Assembly (NCBI RefSeq): GCF_901827155.1
Contig: NZ_LR594659.1
Coordinates: forward strand, 2,604,001-2,668,000
DNA length: 64,000 bases
Direction of reading: 5' to 3'
Source: Variovorax sp. PBL-H6
GTDB lineage: Bacteria; Pseudomonadota; Gammaproteobacteria; Burkholderiales; Burkholderiaceae_C
The notes under the pieces were generated by a model. It saw only the letters and a list, made by a program, of their open reading frames with translations, made no database searches and was not told where the DNA came from. Position 1 is the first letter of the stretch, and the number at the start of each line of letters is the position of its first letter. Below, piece by piece: positions 36,798 to 45,459 of the stretch. Made by a program: the position numbers and the translations under genes.

Positions 36798-37562
36798 CTA
36801 GATCTCGCCGTCGCGAGCCCGGCCGATGAGCCAGCCGCCTTCGACCGCGATCTCCGAGCCCGTGATGTAGTCCGATTCGTCGGAGGCCAGGAACACCGCC
36901 GCATGCGCGATATCGTCCGCAGTGCCCCAGCGGCCGACCACGGTCTCCTTGCCCCACGCCACCTCCGTGCTGGTGGCGGCGGCCTCGTTCATCGGCGTCG
37001 CGATCGAGCCTGGGGAGATCGCGGTGACGCAGATGTTCTTGCCGCGCATGTCCATCGCCAGCGCGCGCGTCAGCCCCATGACGCCGGCCTTCGCCGCACA
37101 GTACGCGACGCGGTCCGGTCGCCCGGTATGCGCCGCGATCGATGCGAGGTTGATGATCTTTCCCTTGCCGGTCTCCAGCATGCTGGGTATGACCGCCTGC
37201 GCGCAGAAGAAATGACCGGTGAGGTTGATGTCGATCATGCGATGCCAGTCGTCCTCGGTGTGATCGAGGAAGCTCTTCAGGCAGCGCGAGCCGGCGTTGT
37301 TCACCAGCACGTCGATGCGTCCGAAGCGATCGAGCGCCGCCTGCGCCATCTGCAGGGTCTCGGCCTTGCGCGTCACATCGACCTTGACCGCGATCGCCTC
37401 GCCGCCCTCCGCTTCGATCAGGGCCGCCGTCTGCGCCGCGCCTTCCAGGTTGATGTCCGCGACGGCGACCTTCGCGCCCTGACGCACGAAGGCCAGCGAG
37501 ATGGCGCGACCCATGCCGCTGCCCGCTCCGGTGACCACTGCTACTTTGCCTTTGAGGCGCAT
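36798..37562 (-). CDS. Short-chain dehydrogenase/reductase
   Basis: Classical SDR of 254 residues: TGAGSGMG cofactor loop near residue 12, an acidic residue after strand 2 (VAVADINLEG) favouring NAD, NNAG near 88, catalytic Ser in INLASIAA and Tyr/Lys in VAYCAAKAG. GGAG lies 8 bases before the ATG. It is first in an operon with the enolase-superfamily enzyme and Bug receptor, and divergent from LysR, which suggests oxidation of a hydroxy-acid or lactone precursor. Confidence 0.9.
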   Translation of the reverse strand: MRLKGKVAVVTGAGSGMGRAISLAFVRQGAKVAVADINLEGAAQTAALIEAEGGEAIAVKVDVTRKAETLQMAQAALDRFGRIDVLVNNAGSRCLKSFLDHTEDDWHRMIDINLTGHFFCAQAVIPSMLETGKGKIINLASIAAHTGRPDRVAYCAAKAGVMGLTRALAMDMRGKNICVTAISPGSIATPMNEAAATSTEVAWGKETVVGRWGTADDIAHAAVFLASDESDYITGSEIAVEGGWLIGRARDGEI

Positions 37563-37629
37563 CTCGTTTGCTCCATGTGTTGTGCCGAGGAGCAAATCTA
37601 CGTGGTCCGAAGTTAGACAAGAACGCATT

Positions 37630-37658
37630 TTCCAAAGAAGATGATCAATTCTTTGGAA
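37630..37658. promoter_or_regulatory. LysR-type operator, perfect inverted repeat with 9-base spacer
   Basis: TTCCAAAGAA at 37630-37639 and its exact reverse complement TTCTTTGGAA at 37649-37658 lie in AT-rich DNA between the divergent SDR and LysR genes. Length and spacing suit a LysR tetramer recognition site controlling both directions. Confidence 0.65.
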
Positions 37659-37678
37659 CATAGGAATATGGCGCTCAT

Positions 37679-38569
37679 ATGGGCATCCGTGAACTGAAGA
37701 CCTTCGTCGCCGTCGCGGAACGCGGCAGCCTGTCCGCCGGTGCCGAGGCGCGCTTCATCAGCCTGCCGGCCGTGAGCGCGCAGATCGCAAGCCTCGAGGC
37801 GGAATGGGGCATCAGCCTCTTCGATCGCACGCGCAAGCCCGCGCGGCTGACCAACGAAGGCCTCGCGCTGCTTGCGAAGGCGCGGGAGGTGCTGGGCCTC
37901 TACGACCAGATCGGGGACGCCATTCGCGAGCCCGACGACCTCACCGGCAGCCTCGTGCTCGGCTCGATCCCCACCGCGCTGACCAGCGTCATCCCGAAGG
38001 CGCTGCTGTCGCTTCGCGAGTTGCATCCGCGGTTGCAGATCAGGGTGCACCATGGCCTGTCGCCTTCGTTCGCGGAGATGTTGCGCAATGGCGAAATCGA
38101 CGCGGCGATCATCAGCGAGCCGCGGGTCCAATTGCCCAACCTCCGTTGGGAGCCTTTCGCCCGGGAGCCCATCCTCGTGATCGCACCGCGCGAAGCGAAG
38201 GGCCGCACGGACGAGGCGCTACTCAAGGCGTATCCGTATATCCGGTTCAATCGCCACTTCTGGGTCAGCCACGTGATCGAGGAGGCGCTGGCGAAGCGGC
38301 GCATCGTCCTGCGCGAGACCATGGAGCTGGATTCCCTGGAGGCGATCGCGCTCATGGTGGCCCATGGCCTCGGCGTGTCGATCATTCCCGTGAGCCACAC
38401 GAGTTTCCTTCGGCTGCATCGTGTCAAGGCCGTCCCGCTCGGCCGACCGCCGCTGTCGCGGACCATCGGGCTGGCCGAGCGCGTCGGAAACCCCAAGGGG
38501 CGCCTGACGGCGGCGCTGCTCGATGCGTTGAATCGCGCTGCCGCCAAGATCGCGAAGACCAGCACCTGA
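37679..38569 (+). CDS. LysR-family transcriptional regulator
   Basis: Regulator of 296 residues. Helix-turn-helix at about 15-45 (GSLSAGAEARFISLPAVSAQI), effector domain from about 90 (LVLGSIPTALTSVIPKAL). It is divergent from the SDR-enolase-Bug operon with a perfect inverted repeat between them, the standard arrangement for a LysR activator and its target. The inducer is probably the operon's substrate or lactone product. Confidence 0.9.
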   Translation: MGIRELKTFVAVAERGSLSAGAEARFISLPAVSAQIASLEAEWGISLFDRTRKPARLTNEGLALLAKAREVLGLYDQIGDAIREPDDLTGSLVLGSIPTALTSVIPKALLSLRELHPRLQIRVHHGLSPSFAEMLRNGEIDAAIISEPRVQLPNLRWEPFAREPILVIAPREAKGRTDEALLKAYPYIRFNRHFWVSHVIEEALAKRRIVLRETMELDSLEAIALMVAHGLGVSIIPVSHTSFLRLHRVKAVPLGRPPLSRTIGLAERVGNPKGRLTAALLDALNRAAAKIAKTST

Positions 38570-38634
38570 GCACCGCGACCTCCATGGCACGTGACATTGC
38601 AGTCGCCTGGCAAGCCCTGGGAACGCGGTAGCGA

Positions 38635-39291
38635 CTACCCGGCGGCGCAGTCGATGCCGCCAGCGCTCAGGTGCAGCACCCGGTCCGCTCGCGCCGCGGC
38701 GGCCTCCGAATGCGTGACCAGCACCAGCGAGGCGCCGTGCTCGCGCGTCTGCGCGAACAGCACCTCCATCACCTTCGCCGCGGTGCCCGGGTCGAGATTG
38801 CCGGTGGGCTCGTCCGCCAGCAGCAGCGCGGGCCGGTGCACCAGGGCGCGCGCGATGGCCACGCGCTGCAACTGGCCGCCGCTCAGCTGTCCGGGCAGGC
38901 GTTCACCAAGCCCGGCGAGCCCCACGGCCTCGAGCATGTGGGCCACGCGGGACGGGTCCGCCTGTTGCAGCAGCATCAGCGGCAGCCCGACGTTCTGCGC
39001 CACGTCCAGGTGCGGCAGCACATGGAAGGCCTGGAACACGAAGCCCACGTGCCGGCGGCGCCAGAGGGCGCGAGCCTCGGCGTCGAGCGCGCCGATGTCG
39101 ATGCCGTCGTGCACGATCGTCCCGGCATCCCAGCTGTCCAGCCCCGCCATGCAATTGAGCAAGGTGGATTTGCCTACGCCCGACTCGCCAACGATCGCGA
39201 CGAATTCGCCGGGCGCGACCTCGAGCGAGACTCGCTCGAAGACGACGCTGTTGCCGTAGCGCTTGGCGAGGCCCTGGACCTGCAGCGTCAT
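38635..39291 (-). CDS. LolD/MacB-type ABC transporter ATPase, without adjacent permease
   Basis: ATPase of 218 residues with all motifs: Walker A GESGVGKST, Q-loop VFQAFHVLPHL, signature LSGGQLQR, Walker B ALLLADEPTGNLD and switch LVTHSE. The VFQxFxLLPxL and EPTGNLD details mark the LolD/MacB/FtsE subgroup, whose partner is an FtsX-fold permease. None follows; the neighbour downstream is the LysR gene on the other strand. It starts 10 bases after the miaA stop. The orphan permease at 9222-11774 on the same strand is the likely partner. Confidence 0.9.
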   Translation of the reverse strand: MTLQVQGLAKRYGNSVVFERVSLEVAPGEFVAIVGESGVGKSTLLNCMAGLDSWDAGTIVHDGIDIGALDAEARALWRRRHVGFVFQAFHVLPHLDVAQNVGLPLMLLQQADPSRVAHMLEAVGLAGLGERLPGQLSGGQLQRVAIARALVHRPALLLADEPTGNLDPGTAAKVMEVLFAQTREHGASLVLVTHSEAAAARADRVLHLSAGGIDCAAG

Positions 39292-39301
39292 GGTGTGCGG
39301 C

Positions 39302-40231
39302 TCATGTGATCTCGCCCACTGCGGCCACGATGCGCGCGATCGCGTCCGGCGCTTCGGCCGGCACCACGCGGCGTGCGGGCATGCTGCGCAGCCAGGTGAT
39401 CTGCCGCTTGGCGAGCTGGCGCGTGGCCGCGATGCCGCGCTCGCGCAGCTCGGCCAGCGGCCATTGGCCATCCAGCGCTTCCCACGCCTGGCGGTAACCC
39501 ACGCTGCGCATCGAGGGCAGGTCCGGCACGAGGTCGCCGCGTGCGCGCAGCGCCTGCACTTCGTCGAGCAAGCCGGCCGACAGCATCGCGTCGAAGCGCT
39601 CGGCGATGCGCTGGTGCAGCCAGGCCCGATCGGTCGGTTCGAGCGAGAAGAGCGCGACCGGCGGCAAGCCGCCGGCGCGTTCGGATGCATGGAAACTGGA
39701 GATGGCGTGCCCGCTCGTCATCCAGACCTCGAGCGCACGCTGGATGCGCTGGCTGTCGTTGGGCGCAAGGCGCGCGGCGGTGGCCGCATCCACCTGCGCC
39801 AACCGCGCATGCATGGCGGGCCAGCCGAGGGTTGCCGCATCGGCCTCGAGCTGCCGGCGCACCTCCGGATCGGCGGCGGGCATCGCATCGATGCCCTCTG
39901 CGAGCGCCTTGAAGTACAGCATGGTGCCGCCGACCAGCAGCGGCAGGTGGCCCCGCGCGCGGATCTCGGCCACCAGCCGCGTGGCATCCGACACGAAGGC
40001 CGCCGCGCTGTAGGGCTCGCGCGGATCGCGGATGTCGATCAGGTGGTGCGGAACCTCGGCACGCTCGGCGGCGGTGGGCTTGGCCGTGCCGATGTCCATG
40101 CCGCGGTAGACCAGCGCCGAATCGACGCTGACGATCTCCACCGGCCGCGTGCGTGCGATCGCGAGCGCGGCCGCGGTCTTGCCCGAGGCCGTAGGCCCTG
40201 CAACGGCGACGTAGCCGGCCTCAATGGCCAT
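39302..40231 (-). CDS. miaA: tRNA dimethylallyltransferase
   Basis: Transfers a dimethylallyl group to A37 of tRNAs reading UNN codons. It has 309 residues, the usual size. Motifs: P-loop [15 protein letters not shown] at residues 8-22, catalytic Asp in [38 protein letters not shown], and [13 protein letters not shown] chose ATG 40231 ([12 protein letters not shown]), since the extra upstream residues are low-complexity and unlike MiaA. Followed by the ABC ATPase. In many betaproteobacteria mutL lies directly upstream; here the RuBisCO-like cluster and a lipoprotein gene lie between them. Confidence 0.95.
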   Translation of the reverse strand: MAIEAGYVAVAGPTASGKTAAALAIARTRPVEIVSVDSALVYRGMDIGTAKPTAAERAEVPHHLIDIRDPREPYSAAAFVSDATRLVAEIRARGHLPLLVGGTMLYFKALAEGIDAMPAADPEVRRQLEADAATLGWPAMHARLAQVDAATAARLAPNDSQRIQRALEVWMTSGHAISSFHASERAGGLPPVALFSLEPTDRAWLHQRIAERFDAMLSAGLLDEVQALRARGDLVPDLPSMRSVGYRQAWEALDGQWPLAELRERGIAATRQLAKRQITWLRSMPARRVVPAEAPDAIARIVAAVGEIT

Positions 40232-40393
40232 GGCGTTCGCCGTGGCGGTGCTCGCCGTGAGGCTGCAGGAGCGCAAGCGCGCGGGACATGCGCGAGGAGG
40301 AGGGGACAGCGGAAGCCGTGGTGGGCGACATGCGCCCGAGGTTAGCAAATGCGATCCTCCGATCCGCCAGGGCGAGGCGGGATGGATGCCGGC

Positions 40394-41698
40394 TCAGGCG
40401 TTGCCGTGCACCAATCGCTCGAAGAAATCCTCGCCACCCATCTGGCCGCCCTTGAGCGCGACCTCCAGGCCATCGAGTCCCGGCGCTTCGCTGTGCAGGC
40501 GACACAGTGCGACGCCCGGCGCCAGCGACGCCTGGAAGGACAGGCCCCAGGCGTCGAGCGCCTGCACCGCGTGGCTGGAGGTGTCGCCGCCAGCGACGCC
40601 GATGCGTGAAAGCGGCACGGCCGCCAGCACGCCGGCCAGCACATCGCCGCCCGCGCGGGCGAGCGCGCGCGCAGGAACCCCGGGGCGGGACGTGGTGGCG
40701 GCGCCCGGCTGCACAGTGCACGCCAGCACATGACAGCCGCGCGACAGCAGGGCCGCGATGATGTCGATCGCCTCGGAGCGCGCGTGCGCATCGGCCACCA
40801 GGCGCCGGGGGTCGAGCCACACTTTCTCGAAGGACTGCGCCGCGGCGACCTGCCGTGCCGTGACCGGGGACAAGCTGCCGGCCAGCGCCAGCACCGGGCC
40901 TCTCGCGGCCGCCACCGACGCGAGCGCGCGTGGTGCGCTCGCGAAGCGCGAGGCGAAGGCCTGCACCACGCTGCTCGGCCCGACCGTCAGCAGGGAGGCG
41001 GCCTCGGCCCGCGGACCCAGCAGCGCGTCGATGGCCTGGAGGTGCGCGTTTTCGGCGACGTCGAACAGCACCGCGCGGGGCGCTTCGGCGAGCAGCGCCT
41101 CGAAGGCATTGCGCAGCGCCGGGGCGCCCGTCGCGTAGATCGGGTACGGCAGCAAACGCGTGTCGGCCAGGCCTTGCGAGGCCAAATGCAGGCGCAGGTC
41201 GGCTTCGTGCATCGGCGTCACCGGGTGACGGCTCATGGTCGGATGCCGGTCGATGCGGTGCACCGCACCGCCAGCGCCCGCCGCGGCGAACAGGTTGCCG
41301 AAGAGGCAATAGCGTTCCAGGTCAGGCTGGCCGCCGACGATGGCGGCCCACGGCGTGTCCACTGCAGGCCCGAGGGTGTCGATGGCCACGCCGATGTTGC
41401 CGACCTCGGGCGCGCTGTCGAAAGTCGAGCAGGTCTTGTAGTGCAGCACGCGCGCGCCGAGTCGGCGAAACAACGTGGCCACGGGCGCCAGTTCGGCGCG
41501 CATCTCGTCGGGCGCCATCGACCGCGCGGCGCCGGCAATGCCAAGGCAGTCGAGCGGCCCGGCGGCCGCGATCTGCGCCGGCGTCGGGACCTGCAGGAAG
41601 AGCAGCGTGCGCAGCCCCGCGCGTGCGCCGGTCGCCAAGGTGTCGGTCGCGCCGGTGAAGTCGTCGGCGTAGTAGACGATGGCGGGCGGCGCGCTCAT
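40394..41698 (-). CDS. Four-carbon/branched acid-sugar kinase (DUF1537 family)
   Basis: ATP-dependent sugar-acid kinase of 434 residues. The N-terminal substrate domain starts with YYADDFTGATDTLATGA and has SVVQAF near 240; the C-terminal nucleotide domain has GGDTSSHAV near 375 and KGGQMGGEDFFERL at the end, the hallmark of DUF1537. Characterised members phosphorylate four-carbon acid sugars, or 3-oxo-isoapionate (OiaK). Its ATG overlaps the stop of the RuBisCO-like gene (ATGA), a pairing known from D-apiose/apionate catabolism. The actual substrate is inferred only. Confidence 0.88.
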   Translation of the reverse strand: MSAPPAIVYYADDFTGATDTLATGARAGLRTLLFLQVPTPAQIAAAGPLDCLGIAGAARSMAPDEMRAELAPVATLFRRLGARVLHYKTCSTFDSAPEVGNIGVAIDTLGPAVDTPWAAIVGGQPDLERYCLFGNLFAAAGAGGAVHRIDRHPTMSRHPVTPMHEADLRLHLASQGLADTRLLPYPIYATGAPALRNAFEALLAEAPRAVLFDVAENAHLQAIDALLGPRAEAASLLTVGPSSVVQAFASRFASAPRALASVAAARGPVLALAGSLSPVTARQVAAAQSFEKVWLDPRRLVADAHARSEAIDIIAALLSRGCHVLACTVQPGAATTSRPGVPARALARAGGDVLAGVLAAVPLSRIGVAGGDTSSHAVQALDAWGLSFQASLAPGVALCRLHSEAPGLDGLEVALKGGQMGGEDFFERLVHGNA

Positions 41699-42963
41699 CG
41701 CCGGCCGAAGAATTCCAGCGCCGAGGCGAGTTCCGGCGCGTCACGGGCGGCATCGGCCAGCGGCGTGCCGGCGCGGGCGGCCGCCCAGGCCTGCCGAATG
41801 CTGGCCACGCCCGCAGCGGGGCCCTGCGGATGCGCGAGGATGCCGCCGCCGGACATGAAGAGCAGGTCGTCGCTGCGGATCGCAGCCCAGGTCGCAGGCA
41901 CGGTACCGGCCCACTGCCCCGACGAGAAGGCGGGCATCACACGGTCGTCGATGCCTTCGGCCAATGGCGTGTAGCAGTCTCGGGCGGACGCGATCACCTC
42001 GTCGTCGGGCTGCGAGAACTTGCCCTGCAGTCCGTGCACGTGCATGTGATCGACGCCGGCAAGACGCCACAGCGTCTGGTAGGCCTGGAACGAAATGCCC
42101 AGCAACGGATGGCGCGACAGGGCGCCGAAGCCGTTCCGATGGCCGTGCAAGGCCAGCGGCGTGTGGCGGCGCAGCGTCTGGATGCCCGCGTGTCCGCACC
42201 AGTTGAGGCTGGCCATCACGCAGGAACCGCCTTCGCGCTCCACCAGGTCGGCGTGGCGCTTCATGGCATCGGTTTCGTCGGTGATGTTGAAGGCCACCAT
42301 CACCTGCTTGCCGGTGCGCTCCCGATGCGCGCGCACCACGGCCATCACTGCCGGAATGCGCTGCGCCAGCGGCGCGTGATCCGGGTCGGCACAGACCTCG
42401 TCGTCCTTGATGAAGTCGACACCGGCGGCGCACAGGCGGCCGACCAGCTCGGCCGTCTCGGCCGCGGAGAAGCCGACGTTCGGCTTGATGATGGTGCCGA
42501 CCAGCGCGCCGCTCTCCACCCCGCAGGCGCGGCGAGTGCCGGCGATGCCCACGCGCGGCAGCTCGAAGCGGGCGCGATAGGCAGCGGGCAGGTGGACCGT
42601 CTCCAGGCGAAGCCCGCTGACCTCTCCCAGGTCGTAGAGGTTTCCTGCCACGGTGGCCACGAGCGTCGGCAGGTTGGCGCCGATGTTGGCGACCGGGAAG
42701 GAGATGTCCACGCGCGCACGCCGCCACGGACCTCGGACGCCCTTGCGCTCGAGCAGCGCGTTGGGCAGGCTGGGCGAGGTGGCCGGTTCGAGCTCGACGA
42801 TGGATTCGACCCACGCACGGGCTCGCGCTCGCAGCGCATCGGTTTCGCCCTCGACCCGGGTGAAGGTGCCGCAGGACTGCTCGCCCGCCATCACCTCGGC
42901 CACGGTCTCGGGCGACCCGGGCGTCTCGATCAGGTAGCTGGCGCGAATGCGCTCCGTGGCCAT
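41695..42963 (-). CDS. RuBisCO-like protein (form IV, sugar-acid phosphate type)
   Basis: RuBisCO large-chain homologue of 422 residues. Retained residues include Lys160 (TIIKPNVG), the carbamylated-Lys/metal motif Lys186-Asp-Asp188-Glu189 (FIKDDE), the HGHR segment at 273-276, loop-6 Lys315 (HVHGLQGKF) and the phosphate-binding GGG near the end. PAFSSGQ replaces the usual ASGG region. It is therefore enzymatically competent but not a CO2-fixing RuBisCO. DUF1537-linked members decarboxylate or transcarboxylate 3-oxo-isoapionate 4-phosphate. It starts 5 bases after the VOC stop. Confidence 0.87.
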   Translation of the reverse strand: MATERIRASYLIETPGSPETVAEVMAGEQSCGTFTRVEGETDALRARARAWVESIVELEPATSPSLPNALLERKGVRGPWRRARVDISFPVANIGANLPTLVATVAGNLYDLGEVSGLRLETVHLPAAYRARFELPRVGIAGTRRACGVESGALVGTIIKPNVGFSAAETAELVGRLCAAGVDFIKDDEVCADPDHAPLAQRIPAVMAVVRAHRERTGKQVMVAFNITDETDAMKRHADLVEREGGSCVMASLNWCGHAGIQTLRRHTPLALHGHRNGFGALSRHPLLGISFQAYQTLWRLAGVDHMHVHGLQGKFSQPDDEVIASARDCYTPLAEGIDDRVMPAFSSGQWAGTVPATWAAIRSDDLLFMSGGGILAHPQGPAAGVASIRQAWAAARAGTPLADAARDAPELASALEFFGRR

Positions 42964-42968
42964 CGCGC

Positions 42969-43511
42969 TCACAGCCTGGAGAGATCGGGGAATGGGCGCA
43001 CCGGGTCGGTGTTGCCGTCCCAGGTCTTCGAGCTTTCGCGGATCAGGTCGAACATCTTGCCCTTGGGGCCGGCGACTTCCGACAGTTCGATCACGGTGCC
43101 GGGGTGGTACTCGGTATCGAAGTAGATGAAGCGTCCGCGCTCGCCGACCTCGCCGCTCATCTTGGGCTTGAAACCCTGAGCCAGCAGCCGCTCGACGTCG
43201 GCGTCGTAGCGCTCCGTCCAGTAGGCGACATGCTGCAGCCCGGTGTGGCCGGCGCGCAGGAAGTCGCGGTACATCGAGGGCACGTCGTTGCGCGTCTGGA
43301 TCAGCTCGACCTGAACGAAGCCCGAGTTGGCGAGTGCCACCGAGTTGTGCGGCTCGTAGCGCTCGCCGTCGTACCGATAGTTCACGATCGGCACCTTGGG
43401 GTTGTAGTACCAGGGGCCGACGCCCAGCGTCTTGCTCCAGTAGTCCATGGCGGCTTCGATGTCGTGCACGACATAGCCCAGCTGGCGGATCTCTCCGAAA
43501 TGGTGGCTCAT
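42969..43511 (-). CDS. VOC-superfamily (glyoxalase-fold) metal enzyme
   Basis: Protein of 180 residues with two beta-alpha-beta-beta-beta units. The metal-ligand pattern is visible as His in LGYVVHDIEAA near residue 16, His in TGLQHVAYW near 92, and Glu in GTVIELSEV near 142, like methylmalonyl-CoA epimerase or 2-oxo acid isomerases. It is first of the three enzyme genes VOC-RLP-kinase and follows the TRAP transporter with a 59-base gap. It may epimerise or isomerise the imported acid before phosphorylation; this is inferred from context. Confidence 0.8.
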   Translation of the reverse strand: MSHHFGEIRQLGYVVHDIEAAMDYWSKTLGVGPWYYNPKVPIVNYRYDGERYEPHNSVALANSGFVQVELIQTRNDVPSMYRDFLRAGHTGLQHVAYWTERYDADVERLLAQGFKPKMSGEVGERGRFIYFDTEYHPGTVIELSEVAGPKGKMFDLIRESSKTWDGNTDPVRPFPDLSRL

Positions 43512-43570
43512 TTGGTTTTCTGTGTGGGAGTGCGGGGGAAGAATGCGATGCCTGCGTCGCGGGCGTTCGG

Positions 43571-45451
43571 CTACCTGGCAAGGAAGCCGATGGACAACCA
43601 GGGCACGGCCGCCACCAGCACCAGCCCGACGAGCAGGGCGACCATGTAGCCGCCGATGTACTTCATGCCTTCGTTCGGGTCGACCTTGGCGACGGCGCAG
43701 GCGCCGTAGTAGCCGACGCCGATGGGCGGCGCGAACAGGCCGATGCCCATCGCGAAGATCACGACCATCGCGTAGTGCACCGGGTGCACGCCGGCCGCCT
43801 GCGCAATCGGGAACAGCAGCGGGCCGAACAGCACGATGGCCGGGATCCCTTCGAGCACGCAGCCCAGCACGGCGAAGGCCAGGATCGAAATCGCGATGAA
43901 GCCGTGGGCGCCGCCCGGAATGGCCGCCATCCAGTGCGCCAGGTCCGTGGAGAAGCCCGACTGCGTGAGCCCCCACGCCATGGCGGTGGCGCAGCCGACG
44001 ATGAACATGATGGCGCCCGAGAGCGACGCGGTCTCGATCAGCATCGGCTTGAGCCGGCGCCAGTCGAACTGGCGGTAGATGAGCAGGCCTGCCAGCGCGG
44101 CATACACGATGCCGATGGTCGACACCTCGGTGGCGGTGGCCACGCCTTCGACCACCGCCGCGCGGATCACGAAGGGCAGCACCACCGCCGGGAGTGCGAC
44201 GACGAAGAAGCGGCCGATCTGTGCGCCCGAGTAGCGCGCGACACCGCCGAGGTCTTCCTTGCGGTAGCGCCACCAGACCACACTGCACAGGCACAGGCCG
44301 AGAACCAGCGCCGGCAGCATGCCGCCGGTGAAAAGCGCGGCAATCGACACGCCGGTGACCGAGCCGATGGTGATCAGCACGATCGACGGCGGAATGGTTT
44401 CTGTCTGGGCTCCCGTGGCCGACAGCAGCGCCACCAGGTCACCCGGCCGGGCACCGCGCTTCTTCATCTCGGGGAAGAGCACAGGGGCGATGGCCGCCAT
44501 GTCGGCGATCTTCGATCCCGAAATGCCAGACACCAGGTACATCGCGCCGACCAGCACGTACGACAGGCCTCCACGCACATGGCCAAGCAGGCTGGCGAGG
44601 AACTGGATCATGGCCTTGGCCATGCCGGTCATCTCGATCAATGCGCCCAGGAAGATGAAGAGCGGCACCGCCAGCATGATGAGGTGCGACATGCCTTCGT
44701 CCATGCGGCCGACCATCACCGCCATCGGTGTCGAGGTGGTGAGCGCCAGATAGCCGAAGGTGGCGAGCGCGAAGGAGAACGCGATCGGCACCCCGGAGAA
44801 CACGTTCACCGCCACGATCACCAGGAAGAAGACGACCAGGTTCAGCTTGCCCAGCGAAGCGAACATCGGCCGCGCGAGCCAGAAGGCCGCGACCACGAGC
44901 GCGACGGCGGCGAGGGTGACGACGATCTCCCGGGCGGTCGACAGGCGCAGCAGCCGCAGCGTGCCGAGGACGATCATCAGCGCCACGCCCACCGGGATGG
45001 CCGAGGCGCGCCAGGCGTTGCTGATCTCCAGCGCGGGCGTGATGATGAAGGCCTCGTCGGCCGCATATTCATACGCAGGCCACAGCACCATCGCCAGGAA
45101 GGCCAGCGACGCGGCGATGGCCAGCGCCTCGAACAGGCGGCGCATGGACGGGCTCAGCTTGCCGACGACCGCCGTCATGCGCATGTGCTCGCCGCGCCGC
45201 AGCGCCACTACCGCGCCCAGCATCGAGAGCCACAGGAACAGGATCGAGGCCAGTTCGTCCGACCACACGAGCGGCGCGTGGAATGCGTAGCGCGCCACCA
45301 CGCCGGCGAACAGCACGACGATCTCGACCAGCACCAGCGAGGCCGCAACGACCTCGATGAGCGTGCCCAGGTACCGGTCGATGCGCTCGGCGGTGCCGGC
45401 GAATGAATTGGCCGGCGCGCGGCCGAACTCGGTGACGGAAGCGATGGCCAT
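43571..45451 (-). CDS. TRAP transporter fused small/large permease (DctQM)
   Basis: Inner-membrane protein of 626 residues. An N-terminal DctQ part with four helices (VLFAGVVARYAFHAPLVWSD; MLGAVVALRRGEHMRM) is fused to the 12-helix DctM carrier (GMLPALVLGLCLC; FAPPIGVGYYGACAVAK). Fused forms are common for sugar-acid TRAP systems. The start at 45451 lies 8 bases after the DctP stop. It imports the substrate by sodium-coupled transport for the VOC-RLP-kinase enzymes. Confidence 0.92.
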   Translation of the reverse strand: MAIASVTEFGRAPANSFAGTAERIDRYLGTLIEVVAASLVLVEIVVLFAGVVARYAFHAPLVWSDELASILFLWLSMLGAVVALRRGEHMRMTAVVGKLSPSMRRLFEALAIAASLAFLAMVLWPAYEYAADEAFIITPALEISNAWRASAIPVGVALMIVLGTLRLLRLSTAREIVVTLAAVALVVAAFWLARPMFASLGKLNLVVFFLVIVAVNVFSGVPIAFSFALATFGYLALTTSTPMAVMVGRMDEGMSHLIMLAVPLFIFLGALIEMTGMAKAMIQFLASLLGHVRGGLSYVLVGAMYLVSGISGSKIADMAAIAPVLFPEMKKRGARPGDLVALLSATGAQTETIPPSIVLITIGSVTGVSIAALFTGGMLPALVLGLCLCSVVWWRYRKEDLGGVARYSGAQIGRFFVVALPAVVLPFVIRAAVVEGVATATEVSTIGIVYAALAGLLIYRQFDWRRLKPMLIETASLSGAIMFIVGCATAMAWGLTQSGFSTDLAHWMAAIPGGAHGFIAISILAFAVLGCVLEGIPAIVLFGPLLFPIAQAAGVHPVHYAMVVIFAMGIGLFAPPIGVGYYGACAVAKVDPNEGMKYIGGYMVALLVGLVLVAAVPWLSIGFLAR

Positions 45452-45459
45452 CGGCGGGT

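Noticed and set aside
40221..40329. A 36-codon minus-strand frame just upstream of miaA ([10 protein letters not shown]...)
   Set aside because: Low-complexity, no ribosome site, no recognisable homology; could be a leader but is not supportable.
41695..42963. A true CO2-fixing RuBisCO
   Set aside because: The phosphate-site and loop regions differ (PAFSSGQ), no small subunit or phosphoribulokinase is present, and the kinase partner is DUF1537.
43334..45406. A 690-codon histidine-rich frame on the plus strand
   Set aside because: Antisense to the TRAP permease; composition reflects complementary hydrophobic codons, not a metal-binding protein.
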